A stretch of DNA of 64,000 bases from Methylobacterium nodulans ORS 2060. GTDB taxonomy: Bacteria; Pseudomonadota; Alphaproteobacteria; Rhizobiales; Beijerinckiaceae. The stretch's first letter is position 1, and every line of letters begins with the position of its first letter. The notes under the pieces are model-generated. The model did no database searches, was not told the DNA's origin, and worked only from the letters and a program-made list of their open reading frames with translations. A program made the translations under genes and the position numbers. Of the stretch, positions 48,034 to 56,363 are shown in pieces. The stretch lies in the NCBI RefSeq assembly GCF_000022085.1, contig NC_011894.1, positions 770,501 to 834,500 on the forward strand. Direction: 5' to 3'.

Positions 48034-48110
48034 GCGCCCGTAGCTCAGCTGGATAGAGCACCAGACTACGAATCTGGGGGTCAGAGGTTCGAATCCTTTC
48101 GGGCGCGCCA
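48034..48110 (+). tRNA. tRNA-Arg (anticodon ACG)
   Basis: A 77-base cloverleaf with encoded CCA: acceptor stem GCGCCCG/CGGGCGC, D arm GCTCAGCTGGATAGAGC, anticodon stem CCAGA/TCTGG with loop CTACGAA (anticodon ACG), and T arm with GGTTCGAATCC. It reads CGN codons, mainly CGU/CGC with inosine. The DNA after it changes character to an accessory region, so the tRNA may be an integration site. Confidence 0.97.
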
Positions 48111-48129
48111 TTCTTCTTCAATGTCGCTG

Positions 48130-48170
48130 ATGATCTTAGACCGTTGTGCTGAAACGGTTTTTCAGATCAT
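48130..48170 (+). terminator. nested hairpin with T tract after tRNA-Arg
   Basis: Inner stem ACCGTT/AACGGT with T5 after it (48140-48162), enclosed by a second 7-bp inverted repeat ATGATCT/AGATCAT (48130-48136 and 48164-48170). It is a good terminator for the tRNA transcript. The surrounding 120 bases are distinctly lower in GC. Confidence 0.7.
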
Positions 48171-48245
48171 GCTGGACGCTCTTCCCGATCATCTCCGGCC
48201 GAGTGCGGCGTCCTAATCTGGCGCCCCTGTAGCCACTTTTGCCAC

Positions 48246-48659
48246 GCGCTGAAGCTCGTCGTGGAGGTCGTCGCGGTCACCTCCGGCCTCAACGCCGTGG
48301 CCCATGCAGTGGAAGCACTGTACGTACAGGACGGCAATCCGGTCGTCTCGCTGATGGCCGAGGAGGGATATCAGCGCTTGCCCGGACCCTGCCCGCCCTC
48401 GTCCGCGACCCCGGCGACATGTCCGCCCGCTCGGGTGCCCTCTGCGGCGCCTGGCTCTGCGGGACCTGCCTCGGCGCGGTCGGGATGGCGCTGCACCACA
48501 AGCTCTGCCATGTCCTGGGCGGCTCCTTCGGCCTGCCTCACGCCGAGACTCACACCGCCATCCTTTCGCACGCGAGCGCCTACAACGCCACCGCCGCGCC
48601 GGTTCCTCTCGGAGGATGCCTTCTCCGGCCGCCCGCTGGGCCAGTCGTCCGCGGCGTAA
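48246..48659 (+). pseudogene. maleylacetate reductase remnant (iron-containing alcohol dehydrogenase family)
   Basis: Reading frame 1 encodes LVVEVVAVTSGLNAVAHAVEALYVQDGNPVVSLMAEEG, then a one-base shift near 48370 moves the match to frame 2 (ISALARTLPALVRDPGDMSA ... CLGAVGMALHHKLCHVLGGSFGLPHAETHTAILSHASAYNATAAP), with the metal ligands of the family (GMALHHKLCHVLGG, LPHAETHT) intact. The end RRFLSEDAFSGRPLG in the first frame looks like the C-terminus, so about 60 residues are missing before it. The N-terminal domain is gone. The gene is dead: truncated, frameshifted and internally deleted. It lies just upstream of hydroxyquinol dioxygenase. Confidence 0.75.
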
Positions 48660-48749
48660 GGGCGGAGCGGCCAGGGCCGGATCGTCCGACGTCCTGATGG
48701 AAGACGAAAGGCGCGCGCCAGAGGGCGATGCGCATCCACGGAGGACACG

Positions 48750-49652
48750 ATGCGCGACTTCAATGCGTCCAACATCACCCAGGCCGTGATCGACCGGATG
48801 GCGGACACACCCGATCCGCGTCTCAGAACGGTCCTGTCGAGTCTGGTGCGGCATCTCCACGCCTTCGTGAGCGAGGTCGAGCTCAGCTTCGACGAGTGGC
48901 AGGGTGCGATCGGCTTCCTCACGCGCACGGGTCAGATGTGTGACGACCATCGCCAGGAATTCATCCTGCTCTCGGACACGCTCGGGGTGTCGATGCTGGT
49001 GGATGCCATCAACCACCACATGCCGCCCGGGGCGACGGAGACGACCGTGCTGGGCCCGTTCTACGTGAAGGCCGCGCCGCTCATGCCGAACGGCTCGGAC
49101 ATCTCGGGCGGCCTGACCGGCGAGCCGCTCCTCGTGAGGGGCTCCGTCGCCTCCGCCGACGGTACGCCGCTCGCGGATGCCACCGTGGACGTCTGGCACG
49201 CTGATGACGAGGGATTCTACGACGTCCAGCGGCTCGACAAGCTCGGCAACCTAGCCGGCCGGGCTCAATTCCGGACGGATGCGGCCGGGCGTTTCTCGTT
49301 CTGGACGATCATGCCGAAATGGTATCCGATCCCGGATGACGGCCCGGTCGGAGACATGCTCAAGGCCACGGCGCGGCATCCGAACCGGCCGGCCCACATG
49401 CATTTCATGATCGCCGCGGACGGCCACGAAACCCTGATCACGCATGTCTTCTCGGCTGAAAGTCCATGGCTGGACTCGGACGCGGTGTTCGGGGTCAAGA
49501 CTTCGCTCATCGCGGAGTTTTCCAGCCATGAACCCGGCACAGCGCCCGATGGCCGGGAGATCGCCTCAACCTACCGCTGTTTGGACTATACCTTCGGCCT
49601 CAAGCCGAGGACGGCCGACCTCTCCGTGCCGCCCCGGCAGGACCCCGGCTAA
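48750..49652 (+). CDS. hydroxyquinol 1,2-dioxygenase (intradiol)
   Basis: 300 residues. It cleaves hydroxyquinol (1,2,4-benzenetriol) ortho to give 3-hydroxy-cis,cis-muconate, which becomes maleylacetate. N-terminal dimerisation helices (about 1-95; catechol dioxygenase N domain) precede the intradiol beta domain. Predicted Fe(III) ligands are Tyr157 (GFYDV), Tyr192 (KWYPIP), His216 and His218 (PAHMHF), with spacing as in known hydroxyquinol enzymes. The companion maleylacetate reductase next door is a pseudogene. It could act on catechol-like substrates too. Confidence 0.9.
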   Translation: MRDFNASNITQAVIDRMADTPDPRLRTVLSSLVRHLHAFVSEVELSFDEWQGAIGFLTRTGQMCDDHRQEFILLSDTLGVSMLVDAINHHMPPGATETTVLGPFYVKAAPLMPNGSDISGGLTGEPLLVRGSVASADGTPLADATVDVWHADDEGFYDVQRLDKLGNLAGRAQFRTDAAGRFSFWTIMPKWYPIPDDGPVGDMLKATARHPNRPAHMHFMIAADGHETLITHVFSAESPWLDSDAVFGVKTSLIAEFSSHEPGTAPDGREIASTYRCLDYTFGLKPRTADLSVPPRQDPG

Positions 49653-49653
49653 T

Positions 49654-49682
49654 ACCAACGGTCCTTTTCAAGGCCCGTTGGT
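49654..49682. repeat. inverted repeat ACCAACGG...CCGTTGGT
   Basis: 8-bp perfect arms around 13 bases, starting 2 bases after the dioxygenase stop codon. Further inverted CCAACGG motifs occur at 49775-49784 and 49828-49837. It could serve as terminator for the dioxygenase gene, but has no T tract. Confidence 0.6.
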
Positions 49683-49693
49683 GCCGCTCCCGG

Positions 49694-49837
49694 ATTTTCG
49701 CCAAGGTTTGTCAAGGGATTTTCGCCAGGTCTCGTCACACAGCCTGCGGCTTGGCATCGACCGTGCGAGATCGGCCAACGGCCCGATGCGTCAGCATGCG
49801 CGTCAGCACCCGCTGCATCAGCAGCCTGGGCCGTTGG
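49694..49837. repeat. direct repeats and CCAACGGCCC/GGGCCGTTGG inverted repeat
   Basis: The 301-base gap after the dioxygenase gene has two direct copies of GGATTTTCGCCA (near 49694 and 49714) and a perfect 10-bp inverted repeat CCAACGGCCC (49775-49784) / GGGCCGTTGG (49828-49837). No gene is seen in the gap. The CCGTTGG motif appears four times in alternating orientation, and a related palindrome ACCAGCGGTCA...TGACCGTTG is at 30036-30065. Confidence 0.55.
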
Positions 49838-49953
49838 GATGAGTCGCCCCGACTTCGCTCACGCCGCCGAAAATCTCAGGCGTTTCATCAAAGGCGATTC
49901 TGGCCCGTAGAGTTAAGTCTACCAGCCTGACGCGCCGCGAAACGCACCGGTTC

Positions 49954-50472
49954 TCAAACGGCTTCCGGCTCCTTCATGCCTAGCCACTGCTTCAGCTTCG
50001 CCGAGAGCGTCTTCTCGGGTGAGCTTGCTGCTGTGACAGCCCTCGCTCTCACGTGCTCCATCCGTCCGCCGAGGTCTGCGCCGTCGATCGGCTCGGCCTG
50101 TCGTCCGATCTTCAGCACCTCCTCCAGCACCGCCAAACCCTGGTCGAAGCTGAGCGGCCTACGGGTGCGCGCGTCGATGAACATCTGACGCGCATGCTCG
50201 ACCGCACGAGAGTCGGCACAGGCGAGGCGAGTGACGAACGGAAGGAGTTGCTGCCGCTGTACGTCATCCGCTTCGTCATTCAGCCGCATGGCGAGGCGGC
50301 AGATCGGCCGCGAGAAGCTCCGCGGCATGTCGGTAACCCGGTGAACGGGTCGGTATGGGTATCCTGCGGCGACGACCGCCGCTTCGTTGATGCAGGTGCC
50401 GCCGTCCGGTCCCGGAAAGCGGTGGGATCCTTGTTTGAGGGTCCAGTTCAGGATGTGGTCGAACTGCGCCAT
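49954..50472 (-). CDS. conserved hypothetical protein
   Basis: 172 residues: MAQFDHILNWTLKQGSHRFPG, GTCINEAAVVAAGYPYRPV, and a helical middle (RLACADSRAVEHARQMFIDARTRRPLSFDQGLAVLEEVLK). The INEAAVVAAGYPYRPV stretch is a strongly conserved signature of a hypothetical family found in Hyphomicrobiales, recalled from its pattern rather than searched. No function known. It stands alone in the accessory region. Confidence 0.72.
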   Translation of the reverse strand: MAQFDHILNWTLKQGSHRFPGPDGGTCINEAAVVAAGYPYRPVHRVTDMPRSFSRPICRLAMRLNDEADDVQRQQLLPFVTRLACADSRAVEHARQMFIDARTRRPLSFDQGLAVLEEVLKIGRQAEPIDGADLGGRMEHVRARAVTAASSPEKTLSAKLKQWLGMKEPEAV

Positions 50473-50687
50473 GGCTGCCGTTCCAATTCGCCCCCACTAA
50501 GGACCTTGAGCGCCTCCGCCGTCTGTCAACAGCAGCCTCACCGCCTCGAAGTCACATTCCGGAGATTGTAATGACGGTTCCGGACGCCCTCTGTCGGTCC
50601 CTTGGCTCGCTCCCATGTGCGGAGGGGTCCATCGTCCTGGGCGGCAGCTCGCGAACAGGAATGACCCTCGCCTCGTGAACGAGGTCC

Positions 50688-51464
50688 TCATGATGTGCTG
50701 CGGCCCCTCTCGGCATCACCGAAACCGAGTGTACGATGCATGACGATCCGCAGCACTTGCGGATGCGCGTAGCCGACCGAGGCCGCAATCTCGCGCGGCG
50801 CGGCGCCTTCCGCAGCAAGCGCGAGGGCGCGCGCAACACGCGCACGGGTTCTCCATTCCCCGAAGCTCAGGCCGGTCTCGAAGCGGAACCGACGCGTCAG
50901 CGTGCGGCGACTGGCTCCAGCTATTCGAGCCCAGGCATCGAGGTCGCGAGAGGATCCCGGATCGGCGATGATCTCCTCGCATACGCGCCGCAGCCGCGGG
51001 TCTTGCGGCATCGGCAAAGCCAGCGGCGTCTCGGGCGCGCGCTGGATCTCGTCCAGCACCAGCGCGGCGAGAAGTCCGCCGCGCCCGTGCTCGTCGTACA
51101 GCACCGGCTCCTCGGCGAGGGCGGCCAACGCTGCTTCGAGCAGACGCGAAACCCGCAGAACGCGACACGCGGGCGATGACGGCTCGCCTGCGATCGCGAT
51201 GTAGGCGGAGGACATCGCGACCGGGCCGCACATCCTCACATCGTGGAGAATTCCGGGCGGGATCCAGAGCGCGTGGCCCGATGGGACGAGCCAGGTGCCC
51301 CGCTCCGTGGTGGCGACCATGAGCCCCGCTGTCGCGTAGAGCAGTTGCGCACGCGGGTGACTGTGAATCCCGGTTGCACTGCCTGCCGCGTAGGTCTTCG
51401 GCATCACCGCCACCGGGCGCGGCACGTCCTGGTAATCCGCAGCGCGGTCCGAGCGCATCGGCAT
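50688..51464 (-). CDS. AraC family transcriptional regulator with cupin sensor
   Basis: 258 residues. An N-terminal cupin region (HSHPRAQLLYATAGLMVATTERGTWLVPSGHALWIPPG) precedes the double HTH: LDAWARIAGASRRTLTRRFRFETGLSFGEWRTRARVARAL and PREIAASVGYAHPQVL. The second HTH helix is divergent (HPQVLRIVMHRTLG instead of the usual SAFxxxFRR). It is divergent from an MFS gene with 86 bases between them, the usual arrangement for a regulator and its transporter target. Confidence 0.85.
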   Translation of the reverse strand: MPMRSDRAADYQDVPRPVAVMPKTYAAGSATGIHSHPRAQLLYATAGLMVATTERGTWLVPSGHALWIPPGILHDVRMCGPVAMSSAYIAIAGEPSSPACRVLRVSRLLEAALAALAEEPVLYDEHGRGGLLAALVLDEIQRAPETPLALPMPQDPRLRRVCEEIIADPGSSRDLDAWARIAGASRRTLTRRFRFETGLSFGEWRTRARVARALALAAEGAAPREIAASVGYAHPQVLRIVMHRTLGFGDAERGRSTS

Positions 51465-51550
51465 CCTCTTTGGCCCGATCGCGTGCGAGTTCGGCCCAAC
51501 GGCGTGAGCGGGTCAAGGTAGGATCCCCTCGACCTCTCGCGGATCCGCCC

Positions 51551-52747
51551 ATGAGCCCTGACCGCCTGTCCCGACGCACCCTGCTGTTCGTCAATGTCGC
51601 GCATGCGCTCGATCATTTCGTGCTGTTGATCTACCCCACCGCCGTGATCGCCATCGCGGCCAGCACGGGCCTGGGCTACGCATCGCTGATCGGGCTCGCC
51701 ACCGGCAGCTTCGTGGCCTTCGGCCTCTGCTCCTTGCCGGTCGGCTGGCTTGCCGACCGGTTTGGCCGCCGCACCATGCTGGCCGTCTTCTTCGTCGGTT
51801 ATGGCTTGTCGTGTCTCGGCGTGGCATCGGCATCGAGCCCGATCGGCTTCGCGATCTGGCTCCTGCTGCTGGGCATGGCATCCGCCATCTACCACCCGAT
51901 CGGCTCGACCATGCTGGTCACGCATGCGCGGCGCCTGGGCCGGGATCTCGGCATCAACGGCGTGTGGGGGAATCTCGGTGCGGCCTCGGCCTCCGGCGCG
52001 ACCGCCCTGATCACCGCGGCCCTGGGCTGGCGGGCCGCCTTCATCATCCCGGGCCTGGTCTGCCTCGTCGCCGGGTGCGCATTCATGGCGATGGTCCCGG
52101 TCGATGGCGACGGGCAGGCCCGGAAGACGAAGGGGCCGGCGGTCATCCCCGTCGCGCATCCATTCGCTCTCCTCGGGGTGTTCGCGGTCGCCATCGTGGC
52201 GGGTGGGATGACCTTCAACGTGACCACGATCGCGCTGCCGAAGGTCATCGACGAGCAGCTTGGGCTTGACCTGCCGCTTGCGCTGACGGGCTCGCTGGCC
52301 ACGGTCGTGTTCGTGTTCGGGGCGCTCATGCAATTGCTGATGGGACGCCTCGTCGACCGGCTCGCGCTCCCGACGATATTCGTCGGCCTGGCCGTGCTTC
52401 AGCCGCTGGGCCTGGGCCTCGCGTCGGTCTCCTCGGGCGTGCCGCTCCTCATCGGACTCGTTCTGGTCGTCGCAGCGATCTACGGGCAGGTGGTGGTCAA
52501 CGACGCGATGGTGGCGCGCTACGTTCCCGCCCATCACCGGGCGAAGGCGTACAGCGTGCGGTACTTCCTCGGCTTCACGGTGAGCGGGCTCGCGGTGCCG
52601 TTGATCGCGCTCCTGCACGAAGCGGGCGGATTCGGGCTGGTGCTGGCCGCGGCGGGCGGCTTCGGGGCGGTCATCTTCGCGGCGGCGGTGGCCTTCTACA
52701 CGATCGCGCAGCGAACGGCGCCTCGATCCGCGGCGCCCGCAGAGTGA
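51551..52747 (+). CDS. MFS transporter
   Basis: 398 residues from the ATG at 51551 with 12 predicted transmembrane helices. It starts MSPDRLSRRTLLFVNVAHALDHFVLLIYP; the HALDHF motif and the YHPIGSTMLVTHARRLGRDLGINGVWG region resemble the fosmidomycin-resistance (Fsr) group. Motif A is GWLADRFGRRTM. Located in the inner membrane. An AraC regulator divergent from it is likely to control it. Substrate unknown. Confidence 0.88.
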   Translation: MSPDRLSRRTLLFVNVAHALDHFVLLIYPTAVIAIAASTGLGYASLIGLATGSFVAFGLCSLPVGWLADRFGRRTMLAVFFVGYGLSCLGVASASSPIGFAIWLLLLGMASAIYHPIGSTMLVTHARRLGRDLGINGVWGNLGAASASGATALITAALGWRAAFIIPGLVCLVAGCAFMAMVPVDGDGQARKTKGPAVIPVAHPFALLGVFAVAIVAGGMTFNVTTIALPKVIDEQLGLDLPLALTGSLATVVFVFGALMQLLMGRLVDRLALPTIFVGLAVLQPLGLGLASVSSGVPLLIGLVLVVAAIYGQVVVNDAMVARYVPAHHRAKAYSVRYFLGFTVSGLAVPLIALLHEAGGFGLVLAAAGGFGAVIFAAAVAFYTIAQRTAPRSAAPAE

Positions 52748-52918
52748 CCGATCGAGCGTCCGCCGGCCATCGGCCGTGCCACAAAGGTGCCGCCCAAGGC
52801 TTGGGCACGACCAAAGTCCAGTAGCAGCGCGTGCGCAACCAAACAGCAATGAGGAGCGTTTGGTGCCTACCATGACATCAGAGGGCTGATAGCCTGAGCT
52901 GCTGAGAGGTGCCGGCGC

Positions 52919-54259
52919 ATGATGTATCTTATGCGTGAGTCGTGTGAACTGATACTCACGCCAGCCCGGATCGCCGCAGACCTCACAAAGCTTGCCTGCG
53001 AGAACCCTCTCAACCCGCTGACCTACACGATAGCCGGTCGCTCGGTGGCAGCCTCATGCGAGATATTCGAGCGGGCGACGCGGGCCTATCCCAAGCCTGC
53101 CTTCGACCTGGCCGCCTCGGAGCGGGTCGTGTGGGAGCAGCCCTTCTGCCGCGTGATCGCGTTCGGCGAGCCGTCCGACAAGCCCAAGCTGCTGCTCGTC
53201 GCGCCCATGTCCGGCCACTACGCGACCTTGCTGCGGGGCACCGTAGCGGCTTTCCTCGACACGCATCAGGTGTTCATCACCGACTGGAGCGACGCCCGAC
53301 AGGTGCCGCTGGCGGCAGGACGTTTCGGCCTCGACGAGTACATCGACTACTGCATGGCCCTGTTCGAGGCGCTCGGGCCCGATCTGCACGTGATGGCGGT
53401 GTGCCAGCCCTCCGTTCCCGTGCTGGCCGCCATCGCCCGCATGGAGGCCGAGGACCACCCTCTGGTGCCGCGCTCGGCAACCCTCCTGGGCGGTCCGATC
53501 GACACCCGGCGCTCGCCCACGGCGGTCAATGATCTCGCCCAGCAGCGTGGCATCGCCTGGTTCCGGCGGCACTGCATCCACGCCGTGCCGCCGAGCTACC
53601 CCGGCGACGGACGTGCGGTATATCCCGGTTTCCTTCAGTTGACCGGCTTCATGGGGATGAACCTCGACCGGCATCTGACGGCGCACTGGGACATGTTCAA
53701 CCACCTCGTCGAGGGCGACGGCGACTCCGCGACCAAGCATCGCGAGTTCTATGACGAATACCTCGCGGTGATGGATCTGACGGCGGAATTCTACCTGGAG
53801 ACGGTCGAGCAGGTGTTCATCGCGCACCGGCTGCCGCGTGGCGAGATGCGGCACCGCGGCCAGCCGGTCGACCTGGGCGCGATCCGCCGCTGCGCTCTGA
53901 TGGCTGTCGAGGGAGAGAAGGACGACATCACAGGGGTGGGTCAGACCCTGGCGGCTCTGGACCTCACACCCAATCTGCCGCCCGAGCGGAAGGCGTACCA
54001 CCTCCAGGCCGGGGCGGGCCACTATGGCATCTTCAACGGCTCGCGGTTCCGGGCCGAGATCGCGCCGAAGATCAAGCAGTTCATGCAGCACAATTCCGAG
54101 CAATCCGGCGAGAAGACGCTGGCCTGCGAACAGACTGTCATGCTCCAGCCCGACGAGGACCGGGCGGACGGGCTCGACGCGTCCGTTGCTCTGATCGTGT
54201 ACCAGGCGCCGCCTCAGTGCCCTGCGGTTCCGGCCTTGCAAATTGCAGGGCAGTCTTGA
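52919..54259 (+). CDS. phaZ: intracellular polyhydroxyalkanoate depolymerase
   Basis: 446 residues. It degrades stored PHB granules to 3-hydroxybutyrate in the cytoplasm. It lacks a signal peptide. The PhaZ-type nucleophile is Cys162 in VMAVCQPSVPVL (the lipase-box-like motif with Cys instead of Ser), preceded by FITDWSDARQVPLA and followed by GFMGMNLDRH and GHYGIFNGSRFRAEIAP, which hold the His and Asp of the triad. The C-terminal 45 residues are unusual and low in family match. The 171 bases upstream show no gene. Confidence 0.9.
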   Translation: MMYLMRESCELILTPARIAADLTKLACENPLNPLTYTIAGRSVAASCEIFERATRAYPKPAFDLAASERVVWEQPFCRVIAFGEPSDKPKLLLVAPMSGHYATLLRGTVAAFLDTHQVFITDWSDARQVPLAAGRFGLDEYIDYCMALFEALGPDLHVMAVCQPSVPVLAAIARMEAEDHPLVPRSATLLGGPIDTRRSPTAVNDLAQQRGIAWFRRHCIHAVPPSYPGDGRAVYPGFLQLTGFMGMNLDRHLTAHWDMFNHLVEGDGDSATKHREFYDEYLAVMDLTAEFYLETVEQVFIAHRLPRGEMRHRGQPVDLGAIRRCALMAVEGEKDDITGVGQTLAALDLTPNLPPERKAYHLQAGAGHYGIFNGSRFRAEIAPKIKQFMQHNSEQSGEKTLACEQTVMLQPDEDRADGLDASVALIVYQAPPQCPAVPALQIAGQS

Positions 54260-54285
54260 ACGCTCACGGCCTTCCCATCGGGGGC

Positions 54286-54999
54286 TTAATGAACTGAGAA
54301 GCGCTCATACGATGAACGCAGCGAAAGTGAAGCTGTGCGCTCCTGCAATTCGCTGAATTTCCTCATCAGCGCGGCCCGCCTCCTCTCCCTCTTGAGCTCC
54401 AGCTGCGCTACGATACGTGCTTTCTCTGCGTTTGACCCACTCCAATCGCCCAGCCTTTCGCAGTCGATCTGATGCGCGACTTCAACATCGGCGATGGCGG
54501 CCAATGTGGACTGGAGCTGGCCTGTCAGATCGTCGAGGTCCTCGCCATCCGGCAGTTTCTGCGCGCAATCCATGAGCACATCCGCACCGGATAGGTCGAC
54601 CGCTTGCCGGGCCTGCTGCGAGTCGAGCGCCACCAGCATGTTCCAGCCGGCGGTCAGTGCTCCTGAAGAGGCGCGAATGGGGGTCGGATAGGGCATGAAG
54701 GGGATGAGGGTTCCGTCAGGCCGCTCCAGCACAGCCCGGACGCCCCGCACGGGGCGGACCTCTTTCAGCGCGATGGCCATCGGGCACTGATCGAGGGGCA
54801 ATTCAGTTCCCTGAGGCGTGAAGATGCGCCAGGAGCCGCACCAGCGCGTGCGGCCGATCTCCGGACGGTACCCCCAAAGCTCGGCAGCCGCAGTGTTATA
54901 GTAGGTCAGCCATCCATCGGCATCCGTGGTGTAGATCGCCGTGGCAGCGTCACCGAAGAGGTGTGCGATCGGCGGCTCATCGTTCCAGTTGGCAGTCAT
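54286..54999 (-). CDS. PAS domain protein
   Basis: 237 residues from the ATG at 54999 (MTANWNDEPPIAHLF). An N-terminal PAS fold: GDAATAIYTTDADGWLTYYNTAAAELWGYRPEIGRTRWCGSWRIFT, then LDQCPMAIALKEVRPVRGVRAVLERPDG. This PAS type is common in Methylobacterium sensor proteins. The C-terminal half (about 145-237) is a coiled coil with high Arg/Glu (AQLELKRERRRAALMRKF). No catalytic domain is attached, so it is a sensory protein without its own output. Converges with phaZ. Confidence 0.82.
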   Translation of the reverse strand: MTANWNDEPPIAHLFGDAATAIYTTDADGWLTYYNTAAAELWGYRPEIGRTRWCGSWRIFTPQGTELPLDQCPMAIALKEVRPVRGVRAVLERPDGTLIPFMPYPTPIRASSGALTAGWNMLVALDSQQARQAVDLSGADVLMDCAQKLPDGEDLDDLTGQLQSTLAAIADVEVAHQIDCERLGDWSGSNAEKARIVAQLELKRERRRAALMRKFSELQERTASLSLRSSYERFSVH

Positions 55000-55390
55000 G
55001 CCTGGATTGTACTCCTGGCTTGCCCAAGGTCGGCGAAATCGGTGACGAACGGCTGAGGCGGACCTTCCGAGGCAACACCATCGATGCTGATGACAGGGTG
55101 CCCGCCCTCCATCCGGATCAAGAATGGCATCGCCGGCTCGGAAACGGAATACCGTGAGAACAAGATGGCGGCTTTTCACCGCAAGAGGCGCTCGCGCGCA
55201 TGATCCACTCGGCCATGTATGCGCCCGACGACAGGCGGGCGGCGAGCTTACGTCCGCTGGCCGGCTGATTGCGGTCACTCCCTGCAGCGATCCTTCGCTT
55301 TGACGGCGATTCGAGTCGGAATCAATTCGCCACCGGCTGCGCCGACCCTGACGGATGAAACCGCGGTTGGAAACCGTGGCTGAATCAGCG

Positions 55391-55610
55391 CTCCCATCTG
55401 GGGCAGCCCTACCGGCCCTCATGCTGACGTGCTGGCGATCGAAGATCGCACCGCAGCGAGCCTCTGGCCGGCATCAAGCCGGCCGCACCCCTGAACGGTG
55501 ATCCGAGACGCGGGTGGCCGGGATCACCGGTCAGGCGTGCTTCGAGGCTCGCTGACGCTCGCACCTCAGCATGAGGAGCGGGGCAGCTGCCACAGGCGGG
55601 AGCGCCCATG
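55391..55610. repeat. dispersed palindromic element, family B copy 3
   Basis: About 220 bases. The left arm (CTCCCATCTGGGGCAGCCCT, CCCTCATGCTGACGTGCTGG) is complementary to the right arm (GTGCTTCGAGGCTCGCTG, CACCTCAGCATGAGGAGC, GGCAGCTGCCACAGGCGGGAG). The same arms appear at 29818-30025 and 37068-37232. It sits in a 665-base gap between the PAS gene and the gene at 55665. The rest of that gap shows only a short coding-like fragment (about 55158-55268) and an AT-rich segment. Confidence 0.7.
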
Positions 55611-55664
55611 GCCATTTCCACAAAATATCTTTAATTGCACTACACAATCAAAGCACATAAGTAA

Positions 55665-56090
55665 TCAATGTCTCTGCGTGACTGAATATCCGCCCGTCCG
55701 ATGAGTTTCGTCCGCCCGGTATCCACCAAATTTATCTCTCTTTTTGCGTTTTCCCTTCTTCATGTCGTCGCCGGCTAAGACGTAGTGGGCGACTTCCGAG
55801 ATCGCGGTGCCAAGAGCACCGACCGCAGACTTGGCTGCATCCGTCGTTGCCGAGGCGGCATGACTGCCAGTGTCGGCTACCGCTTCACCGACTTGGGCGA
55901 CTTGTCCGCCGCTGGAACGGTGGCGGGCGATGGCCGTGGCGGCTGCGCCTGCGGCAGCCACGAGGGCGTCAGCGAGGATGCTGCGGCCAAGAGGATTGTT
56001 CAGGATCGCGGTCACGGCGCCGGCCTTGCGCAATCCCTTCGGTACTTTGATCCCGGCAATCGTTTTCGGAAGCTTTGCTTTCTTCGCCAT
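55665..56090 (-). CDS. hypothetical basic protein MAKKAKLPKTIAGIKVPKGLRK
   Basis: 141 residues from the ATG at 56090, preceded by GGAGGTCGCGG. The N-terminus is lysine-rich (MAKKAKLPKTIAGIKVPKGL), the centre is an Ala/Thr/Ser-rich helix (ILADALVAAAGAAATAIARH), and the C-terminus is basic (DDMKKGKRKKRDKFGG). This is a recurring hypothetical of Methylobacterium-like genomes. A DNA-binding or histone-like role is possible from charge but unsupported. The 273 bases between it and the GntR gene contain no gene. Confidence 0.65.
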   Translation of the reverse strand: MAKKAKLPKTIAGIKVPKGLRKAGAVTAILNNPLGRSILADALVAAAGAAATAIARHRSSGGQVAQVGEAVADTGSHAASATTDAAKSAVGALGTAISEVAHYVLAGDDMKKGKRKKRDKFGGYRADETHRTGGYSVTQRH

Positions 56091-56363
56091 CCGCGACCTC
56101 CATCGAGCATCCTGTGCAGAGGGCCAATACGATGAACCGGGAGGTAATCGGCCGGTTCCGGATGGCCGCAGAGCCTGTTCCGTGAGCGTTTCCCGCGTGG
56201 AGGCGGCGGCGCACGGCTTCGAGATCATGCGGTCATCTCGTCCCCGGCTGGTGCCTCACGGCTGTCGATACGGCATCGCGGCGACGGACAGCCCGCCTCG
56301 CCGGCCTCTGCCGCAGGCGGCCCGCCCGCGATCCACCCTGATCCGGCGGCCTTCGGGAGCGCT

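Noticed and set aside
55158..55268. Short coding-like fragment (EQDGGFSPQEALARMIHSAMYAPDDRR) between the PAS gene and repeat
   Set aside because: Only 36 codons, no start with a ribosome site and no family recognised; may be a gene remnant, too weak to annotate.
55611..55700. AT-rich segment as a replication origin or promoter
   Set aside because: About 60 low-GC bases without DnaA boxes or a convincing promoter; simply noted as atypical.
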